From contig NZ_NIFO01000022.1 in NCBI RefSeq assembly GCF_002233755.1, positions 1-64,000 of the forward strand: a DNA stretch of 64,000 bases, given 5' to 3'. The first letter of the stretch is position 1. Every line of letters starts with the position of its first letter. The notes below the pieces were generated by a model. That model saw nothing but the letters and a program-made list of their open reading frames with translations. It did no database searches and was not told the origin of the DNA. This stretch comes from Acinetobacter piscicola (lineage in GTDB: Bacteria; Pseudomonadota; Gammaproteobacteria; Pseudomonadales; Moraxellaceae). Below are positions 58,115-64,000 of the stretch, one piece after another. Made by a program: the position numbers and the translations under genes.

Positions 58115-58176
58115 ACACTATATAGTATTAAAAACTTACAGCCAATTAGCAATTTTTGTCTGTGACTATATAGTGT
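58115..58176. promoter_or_regulatory. Divergent operator-like inverted repeat
   Basis: ACACTATATAGT (58115-58126) and its exact reverse complement ACTATATAGTGT (58165-58176) are separated by 38 bp, and each half contains the palindrome ACTATATAGT. They occupy the gap between the leftward DUF2147 gene and the rightward esterase gene. They resemble paired -10 elements or a regulator site. Confidence 0.45.
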
Positions 58177-58242
58177 ACCCTTGTAAGAATTGTTGGTAAA
58201 TCCACAAAAATAATGATTGAATTTCAAAAAAATGGAAGAAAC

Positions 58243-59157
58243 ATGAAGATTAATCCTGTACTGAAACAATATTTTACAGAATCGATTTTGAAAGCGAGCT
58301 TTAAATATCCCAGCCGCTTTGATCTTCCACCAACCATAGTACGCTTTGGGATGGAACAACTTTCCCGTATTTTTCCTCAGCGTAAAGATGTTCAAATTCG
58401 AACCTTACTTGTCGCAGGTATTCGTGCAGAAGAAATCAAACCTCAAGCACATTCCACACAAATGATCTTACATATTCATGGTGGTGCTTTTTTTGTGGGT
58501 TCTTTAAATACACATCGTGCATTTTTATCAGAAATCGCTGCCAGAACTCAGATGCAAATCTTGCATTTAGATTATCCACTTGCACCAGAAAATCGCTTTC
58601 CTGAGGCAGGAGATGCGATTTATGATGTTTATCAACAACTTCTTTCCCAAGGCATTTTGCCTAAAGATATTATTATTTCAGGTGATTCGTGTGGTGCAAA
58701 TTTAGCTTTAGCACTGGCTTTGAGAATAAAAGAAGAGAATAAACATCAACTTCCTAGTGGGCTGATGTTGATGTCACCTTTTTTAGACTTAACACTCACA
58801 GGCGAGTCGCTACGTTATAACCAAAAACATGATGCATTATTGTCCATAGAAGCACTTGAAACAGGCATTGAATATTACGTTCCTCAACATTTAGATCGTT
58901 CTTTATCCCCTCTTTCACCTATCTTTGGAGATTTCGAAGGACTTCCTCCGACATTAGTACAAATTGGTTCAAAAGAAATTCTTTTATCTGATGCGCAACG
59001 TTTTGAAGAAAAAGCTAAAGCCGCACATGTTAAGGTTGTTTACAAGCTCTATACAGGCATGTGGCACAATTTCCAAATGTTTAGTCCGTGGTTTGATGAA
59101 GCAAAACGTTCACTTGCAGATATTGCTGAATTTGCCCATCACCTTGATCGTGATTAA
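58243..59157 (+). CDS. Alpha/beta hydrolase, HSL-type esterase
   Basis: A 304-aa carboxylesterase/lipase of the hormone-sensitive-lipase (family IV) type. The oxyanion-hole motif is LHIHGGAFFVG near residues 75-85, the nucleophile is in SGDSCGANLALA, and Asp/His of the triad fit the late SDAQRF and GMWHNFQMF. No signal peptide, so it acts in the cytoplasm. ATG 58243 has GGAAG just upstream, better than the start at 58213. The substrate is unknown. Confidence 0.9.
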   Translation: MKINPVLKQYFTESILKASFKYPSRFDLPPTIVRFGMEQLSRIFPQRKDVQIRTLLVAGIRAEEIKPQAHSTQMILHIHGGAFFVGSLNTHRAFLSEIAARTQMQILHLDYPLAPENRFPEAGDAIYDVYQQLLSQGILPKDIIISGDSCGANLALALALRIKEENKHQLPSGLMLMSPFLDLTLTGESLRYNQKHDALLSIEALETGIEYYVPQHLDRSLSPLSPIFGDFEGLPPTLVQIGSKEILLSDAQRFEEKAKAAHVKVVYKLYTGMWHNFQMFSPWFDEAKRSLADIAEFAHHLDRD

Positions 59158-59586
59158 TAATGGAGAAGCTGATCTTTATAATATTTTAATTAAAAATTGT
59201 GATATATAAATCATATATTTATATATCATTTTATTTTCAACATTGTTTATATCAAAATTTTAAATAAAATATGTTACAAAAATATTTTTTATTAAAAAAA
59301 TAAGTTCCTTTATAAAACCAAAAAATATAATTTTTTTAAAATCAATATTTTATCTATTTTTAATTTAATTTAATTAATACGCTTTATTATAAGCATATTT
59401 TAAATAGATTATTTATCCACCCTAAGACCAAATAATTATTCATTTTTACTGAAAAACTCATCACAATTTTGACTATAATGAATATATCTATCAATAATTT
59501 ATATAAACTTTAATTTGAATCTACCCAAATAAGTTGCTACATTTGTAACGTAACACAATAAAAATCGAGCGTATGGGTAGAAAAAG
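59158..59586. other. AT-rich gap upstream of GGDEF gene 1
   Basis: This 429-bp stretch is extremely AT-rich. No ORF, repeat or clear terminator was identified. It presumably carries the promoter of the downstream gene. Confidence 0.5.
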
Positions 59587-60189
59587 ATGCGAAATAAGGT
59601 ATATTCAAACAGACGCCGTAGAATTCATTCATTATTCAATCAAGTATTGAAGACGTCTTTTATTTCAAAATTAATGGGAAAAAATCAGCCCGATAATCAT
59701 TTAGAAATAGATTCTGTTACGGGTATTTACAATCAATTTGCTATAAATAATTATCTGAAAGAGCTGTCTCCGCAACCTGAGTCAAATTTTGGTATTATTT
59801 TATTAAGCCTAGATAATTTTAAGCAAGTTAAAGAAAAATATAACCAAAAGACTGCAAATAAAGCTTTGATTGCAACAGCACAACAACTAACACATCATAT
59901 TCGTGATACAGATTTAGTGGGTCGTTATAGTGAATCTGAATTTATTATCATTTTAGGCGACGTGACTCAAAATCAAGCAATTGGCATCGCAGATCGCCTC
60001 ACCAATGTAGTCAATAAAAATGTGCTAAAGGCAAATCGTAAAAATGTTGCATTAAAAGCCAGTTGTGGTGTGTCTGTTTCAGAAAAAGACTCCATTAGCG
60101 ATGAGGTTCTTCAGCAAGCAGATCAAGCTTTATACTTAGCGAAAACCAATGGTGTTAGTTTTAATTCAAATACTCACCTTTTGTCTTAA
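59587..60189 (+). CDS. GGDEF-domain protein with degenerate active site
   Basis: The 200-aa protein has a basic N-terminus (NRRRRIHSL) and a GGDEF domain from about residue 40. The signature is SESEF at 115-119 instead of GG(D/E)EF, so cyclase activity is not expected. The inhibitory-site motif RxxD is kept at Arg106-Asp109 (RDTD), so it could still bind c-di-GMP as a receptor. The N-terminal domain has no membrane helix, unlike the neighbour at 60579. AGAAAAAG precedes the ATG. Confidence 0.82.
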   Translation: MRNKVYSNRRRRIHSLFNQVLKTSFISKLMGKNQPDNHLEIDSVTGIYNQFAINNYLKELSPQPESNFGIILLSLDNFKQVKEKYNQKTANKALIATAQQLTHHIRDTDLVGRYSESEFIIILGDVTQNQAIGIADRLTNVVNKNVLKANRKNVALKASCGVSVSEKDSISDEVLQQADQALYLAKTNGVSFNSNTHLLS

Positions 60190-60201
60190 TACACTATGCT
60201 A

Positions 60202-60240
60202 CCCTAAAATAAGTTTATATATGAATGACTTATTTTAGGG
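60202..60240. repeat. Hairpin between the two GGDEF genes
   Basis: CCCTAAAATAAGT (60202-60214) and ACTTATTTTAGGG (60228-60240) are perfect 13-bp arms. There is no T-run. It lies 12 bp past the first GGDEF stop; a role as weak terminator or RNA-stabilising structure is possible. The rest of 60190-60578 is AT-rich and shows no gene. Confidence 0.5.
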
Positions 60241-60578
60241 AGCTGTCCAGCTTTGAAATATGTTTTTGAAGATCAAGCTAAAATGATCAATATAGAATTA
60301 TGCTGAATATCTAATAAATCTATCATTATGCAAAGCAATATATCGACTCTTTGAATTTAAATAAATTTATCACTTTTTATTTAATTTACAATAAATTAGA
60401 TGCATTTTTCAGAGTATAATACTCTGCTATTTCAACACCACTGTTCTGTTTAACTTATCTTTTATATACACAATCAAAGCAAATTGTATATAATTCAATC
60501 ACTATAATTAAATTTACTTAATCAATTGAAAATAAATTTTTTTATTACTTTTCCAAATTTTAAATGGATTGAAGAGAA

Positions 60579-61754
60579 ATGACTTTTTTCAACACAAGAA
60601 AGGATAAATTCCTCAAAAAGCTACAAAATCAATTTAACTCACATATCATTATGAATTGGAGTAATGTCCATAAATGTATGCTTGTCCTGATGCTTACTCT
60701 AGGTATGCATTTTTTATGGATCGCGTGGAAATTATTTATTATTTTAAATCCAATACTTTGGCAATGGGTTGATTTACCTTTGCTAAAATCACAAATTTTT
60801 TTCAATATTTATGCTGCTATTCTTGTTTCCCATCTGATTGTTTTTTGTTATTTTTTTCAAAAAGAAGTATGGGCAAATACCATTCTGCCTCATATTGTTC
60901 TTGCTATTTTTGTGAATGTCTTACTTGTTGATGGTTTTTTAGTGGGTATCTATAGCCCTGCAACTATTTTTGCATTTGTCTCTATCTCTGGTTTAGGCCT
61001 CATACTATTCGATAGAAAGATTGTTTATATTCAACTCATTATAGCAATCACGGTGTACTTTACACTTATGTATTGTACGTATCACAAAATAATTCCATAT
61101 GCGCCTTTATTTAGCGACAACTTATTAGATTATAAACCTCGTCACAATTTATTTTGGATTGTGAGCATGATGTATTTCATTATTCCTATACTTATTTCAT
61201 GCTTTACTTTATGTGAGATCTTACTGACACAATGGCGTCATCGAGAATCAATCATTAAAAATTTAAGCCAAACAGATCCTCTTACCAATTTATATAATCG
61301 TCGGTTTTTTAATGAAAGGCTCAACTTCATTCAAAAAAATCAATCACATTACGCTATTATTTTGATGGATATTGATCACTTTAAATCAATTAACGACCAA
61401 TATGGCCACCATATCGGTGATGAAGTCCTACAACGTGTTGCACACTTACTGTCCTCTCAAACACGAAATACAGATATTGTCGCGCGGTATGGCGGTGAAG
61501 AATTTATTATTGCTTTACCTGACACATCATTGGCCGTTGCACAAGAGATTGCTGAACGCTGTCGTTTAATCATTCAGAATGAAATTCTAGAAACGCTTGA
61601 ACATAAAAATATCCAATTCACTGCAAGTTTTGGTGTCGCTACCTCTACATATGGTACCCATATCAACAAGATCATCCATCTCGCTGATCAAGCTTTATAT
61701 CATGCAAAACAACTCGGTAGAAACCAAGTCCAACTCTATACAGAGCTGTACTAA
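60579..61754 (+). CDS. Membrane diguanylate cyclase
   Basis: A 391-aa protein with about six membrane helices in residues 33-215 and a GGDEF domain from about 230. The active-site motif GGEEF lies at 305-309 (ARYGGEEFIIALP), with substrate-site Asp264-Asp266 (MDIDHFKSIN) and the RxxD inhibitory site at Arg296-Asp299. It should make c-di-GMP from GTP with product inhibition. The N-terminal membrane sensor resembles the MASE-type class. GAAGAGAA precedes the ATG. It converges on the GST gene with a 16-bp gap. Confidence 0.92.
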   Translation: MTFFNTRKDKFLKKLQNQFNSHIIMNWSNVHKCMLVLMLTLGMHFLWIAWKLFIILNPILWQWVDLPLLKSQIFFNIYAAILVSHLIVFCYFFQKEVWANTILPHIVLAIFVNVLLVDGFLVGIYSPATIFAFVSISGLGLILFDRKIVYIQLIIAITVYFTLMYCTYHKIIPYAPLFSDNLLDYKPRHNLFWIVSMMYFIIPILISCFTLCEILLTQWRHRESIIKNLSQTDPLTNLYNRRFFNERLNFIQKNQSHYAIILMDIDHFKSINDQYGHHIGDEVLQRVAHLLSSQTRNTDIVARYGGEEFIIALPDTSLAVAQEIAERCRLIIQNEILETLEHKNIQFTASFGVATSTYGTHINKIIHLADQALYHAKQLGRNQVQLYTELY

Positions 61755-61770
61755 CTGCGTTGCAATATTC

Positions 61771-62466
61771 CTATGCGCCTGATGAATCCTGTTGAGTTCG
61801 GTATGGCTCTTCACATGCGACAAAAACATGTTCTGCTTTCGCTTCTGCAATCCATTGTTGCACTGCTGCTAGGTTCAATATGCTTTGCATATAGCGCTGA
61901 TTCAGATCAGATACAGGAATACCATAGCCAATAAAACGCATGACCACTGGAGCAAAGAAAGCATCAACGATACTAAACTCATCTCCACACAGAAAACTAT
62001 TTTGGCTCGGTCGTTCAGCCCATAAGGCTTCAATCCGTTTCACATCTTGTTGCAATTGCGGATTTTCCAACCAAAGCTTAGCACCTACTTCAGCTAGATC
62101 TGCATCAAGATTCATATCGCATGTACTGCGTAAAGTCATAAAACTACTATGCATTTCAGCACTCATCGATCGCGCACGTGCTCTTTGCTTTTTATCCTTC
62201 GGCCACAGTGATTTTTCTGGAAATGTTTCTGCTAAGTATTCACAAATTGCCAATGAATCCCAAATCAAAAGTTCATCATCTTTCAATGCAGGAACCTTAC
62301 CAGTAGGGTTAATTGTTAATATTGTTTTTTTAAAAGGACTCTCGAGCTTGAAATCATCAAAGGGAATCAAATGTTCTTTAAAGTGAATATCAAAATGTTT
62401 TAAAACGAGCCAAGGACGCATAGACCACGTTGAATAATTTTTATTGCCAATAAATAAGTCTAACAT
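61771..62466 (-). CDS. Glutathione S-transferase family protein
   Basis: A 231-aa cytosolic GST. The N-terminal thioredoxin-like domain has FIGNKNYSTWSMRPWLVL (Ser12/Ser15-type active site) and the glutathione-binding NPTGKVPAL-D and DSLAICEYLAE. The all-alpha domain follows from about residue 90. Resembles the YfcF/zeta-like bacterial GSTs. The substrate is unknown. Confidence 0.88.
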   Translation of the reverse strand: MLDLFIGNKNYSTWSMRPWLVLKHFDIHFKEHLIPFDDFKLESPFKKTILTINPTGKVPALKDDELLIWDSLAICEYLAETFPEKSLWPKDKKQRARARSMSAEMHSSFMTLRSTCDMNLDADLAEVGAKLWLENPQLQQDVKRIEALWAERPSQNSFLCGDEFSIVDAFFAPVVMRFIGYGIPVSDLNQRYMQSILNLAAVQQWIAEAKAEHVFVACEEPYRTQQDSSGA

Positions 62467-62576
62467 CGAATAAACTCCTTCAATTTCTTCTCAATTTTTA
62501 TCTTAGAATAGCAATATAAGGCCTATCGAATCATTTTTATACACATATTTTCTATTCAGAATAAACACTTCAGCAA

Positions 62577-62602
62577 TAAAAAAGAGTAGCTAAACTACTC
62601 TT
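62577..62602 (-). terminator. Terminator of the outer-membrane protein operon
   Basis: AAGAGTAG (62582-62589) pairs with CTACTCTT (62595-62602), and T follow on the minus strand. It is about 40 bp past the stop at 62641. Confidence 0.75.
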
Positions 62603-62640
62603 CTTCGTATCGTGACTTTAATTTTTACTGCTGTATTGGC

Positions 62641-63408
62641 TTAGAATAAAAATGAAACACCAAAGCCTGCTTTATAGCTGCGATCTTCACCGCTTAAGTC
62701 AACACCAATACTACCATCAAACTGAGTGCGATCATTTAAAGCATAGATCAAACCAGACGATAGTCCATATTCATAATCTTGACTTTCAGCTTTATGATAA
62801 ACAAACTCTGAAAAACCTGACAGATTACCTGCAATTTTGTAACCCACTGAAGGAATGGCTGTAATAGACCAGTCACCATCTTGCACAGCATAGTTCATCA
62901 CGATTCCAGTATTCACTAAATCGTTATATTTATAATCCAAAGCCGATCCAATGCTATAGATATCATCTTCTGCTGTGAACCCTTCATTGCCCGTTGCAAT
63001 CACTGCTTGAGCCAAAATTGCCATAGACAATTTATCATCGTTCAGATCAATGGCTTTTTTAATACCGATAGAAACATCACCCAAACCTGAGTCATCTTCT
63101 TTATCACCTTTGTACTTGGTTTGTGTCCAAGCTGGACCTTGCCAACCCAGTTGTAATTCCATACTTGGTGTCAAACCAGTACGCAATAACATATCGCCAT
63201 TTAGCGTAACTGTTTTTGCCTTTGCACCATCGATTTTGGTTTCGGTATAGGTTGCACTCGGTAGACCTTGCTCCCATGCCAATTTTCCGACAGGTGTAAT
63301 ACCAGTACCGAACCCTTCACCAGGGCGGTCGAAGGAAAACTCAGCAGCCATTGCACTGACGCTTAGGCTCGAAACAAGGACTAGAGTTGCTTTTCTTAAA
63401 ATTGCCAT
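62641..63408 (-). CDS. Outer-membrane protein, MetA-pathway/phenol-degradation family
   Basis: A 255-aa beta-barrel with signal peptide (MAILRKATLVLVSSLSVSAMAA) and C-terminal AGFGVSFLF. The PGEGFGTGITPVGKLAWEQGLP and LGWQGPAW segments fit the PF13557-type transporter family, whose members are often near aromatic or metabolite genes, though none is here. ATG 63408 is chosen over an ATG-less extension to 63420. It starts 15 bp after the ankyrin-like gene's stop, so the two may be co-transcribed. Confidence 0.8.
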   Translation of the reverse strand: MAILRKATLVLVSSLSVSAMAAEFSFDRPGEGFGTGITPVGKLAWEQGLPSATYTETKIDGAKAKTVTLNGDMLLRTGLTPSMELQLGWQGPAWTQTKYKGDKEDDSGLGDVSIGIKKAIDLNDDKLSMAILAQAVIATGNEGFTAEDDIYSIGSALDYKYNDLVNTGIVMNYAVQDGDWSITAIPSVGYKIAGNLSGFSEFVYHKAESQDYEYGLSSGLIYALNDRTQFDGSIGVDLSGEDRSYKAGFGVSFLF

Positions 63409-63423
63409 AATCTGACTCAAAAT

Positions 63424-63966
63424 TTATGCTATTTCTTTAGACATCTTCGCACCGCGACTACGTAATAACTCTAAAGATTCTTTCTCTTCAGGTAAAGCCT
63501 GTGACCAATCTATTTGATCAAATTCACAATCAAAGAATAAATCACTAATCGAAGATAAGATAGTTTTACCTTCTTCATCTTTGGTATTTGGATCAACTTT
63601 ATAGTCTAATAGCTTTTGAATCGCTGGCGTACATGCGGCACTTGCTGCATCCCATAAAGGGCCGTAACATTCTTCAGCATCCCACAAATAGAAATTTGCT
63701 TTGGCTTTAATTAATTCATCTAAAATTTCGATATGTGGCTGTAGATCTTGTACTTTTTCTTCAGCACTCAGTGGCTGACCTGCTTCATAAGCATCACAGA
63801 CTTTTTCCCACCATTTAAACAGTCCATCAGACCAAATAGAAACAGCTGGACCTTTTTCAGGTTCTATAAAGTTTGGGTCAAATCCATCTGCGAGTAAACG
63901 TCGAACTTGAGCAATATCTAAATCTTCCAAAGCCTGAACAAAGACTTGCTGCTGTGCTGATAACAT
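63424..63966 (-). CDS. Ankyrin-repeat-like protein
   Basis: The 180-aa acidic protein contains ankyrin-like helices, including ALEDLDIAQVRRLLADGFDP near 13-32 and AIQKLLDYKVDPNTKDEEGKT near 118-138, with a less regular middle. The function is unknown; such small ankyrin proteins usually bind other proteins. ATG 63966 has GAG about eight nt upstream. The window ends 34 bp beyond it, so a promoter or further operon genes may lie outside. Confidence 0.75.
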   Translation of the reverse strand: MLSAQQQVFVQALEDLDIAQVRRLLADGFDPNFIEPEKGPAVSIWSDGLFKWWEKVCDAYEAGQPLSAEEKVQDLQPHIEILDELIKAKANFYLWDAEECYGPLWDAASAACTPAIQKLLDYKVDPNTKDEEGKTILSSISDLFFDCEFDQIDWSQALPEEKESLELLRSRGAKMSKEIA

Positions 63967-64000
63967 ATTGATCACTCTATTATATTCATATGCCCCATTA

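Overview
This window is a chromosomal segment of an Acinetobacter species. The genus call is firm. It rests on an Omp33-36-type porin and two further porins of the same family, a chromosomal Acinetobacter-type class D (OXA) beta-lactamase, the gene order murG-murC-ddlB-ftsQ-ftsA-ftsZ-lpxC, and AT-rich intergenic DNA. The OXA sequence looks closest, from memory, to the OXA-58/OXA-229 branch, which hints at the A. bereziniae/A. guillouiae group; that species hint is weak. No tRNA, rRNA, CRISPR array, prophage or complete insertion sequence was recognised.

Layout. 1-3.6 kb: OXA beta-lactamase, an AT-rich gap with two facing orphan terminators, and omp33. 3.7-20.4 kb: a BCCT transporter and an ion-channel-like protein, then an acetate block (yjcH-actP, the hybrid sensor kinase crbS, an unknown 255-aa gene, the response regulator crbR, acs), with an FMN reductase and an S66 peptidase inside it and an MscS channel beyond. 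20.4-25.8 kb: rsmE, waaA, an ArsR regulator with an OYE reductase, and prfB with its programmed frameshift. 26-28 kb: two tandem porins. 28-35.7 kb: recJ-pdxH-glmM, guaB, a cysteine-cluster protein, a diiron/MBL protein, and a GDT1-family transporter behind a yybP-ykoY (manganese) riboswitch. 36-41.6 kb: aceEF. 41.9-52.6 kb: an M23 peptidase, a DciA-type protein, and the lpxC/ftsZ/ftsA/ftsQ/ddlB/murC/murG block, then gshB. 52.7-64 kb: small and accessory genes, pyrE-crc, a Csr/Rsm-type small RNA, an esterase, two GGDEF genes, a GST, an outer-membrane protein and an ankyrin-like protein.

How the genes work together. The acetate block holds both the machinery (ActP uptake, Acs activation) and the two-component system known in Vibrio and Pseudomonas to switch it on. 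A shared 10-bp element lies about 100-112 bp upstream of both yjcH-actP and acs and is a good candidate regulator site. The dcw block couples peptidoglycan precursor synthesis to division, and lpxC couples it to lipid A. Post-transcriptional control is represented by crc, which here keeps the exonuclease III catalytic residues, and by an adjacent RNA with eight GGA motifs that should titrate CsrA.

Structure outside genes includes a roughly 204-bp MITE-like insertion flanked by 12-bp direct repeats in the aceEF terminator, two copies of a dispersed repeat of about 230 bp, and two long perfect palindromes. These and the GGA-rich RNA are the least ordinary parts of the window.
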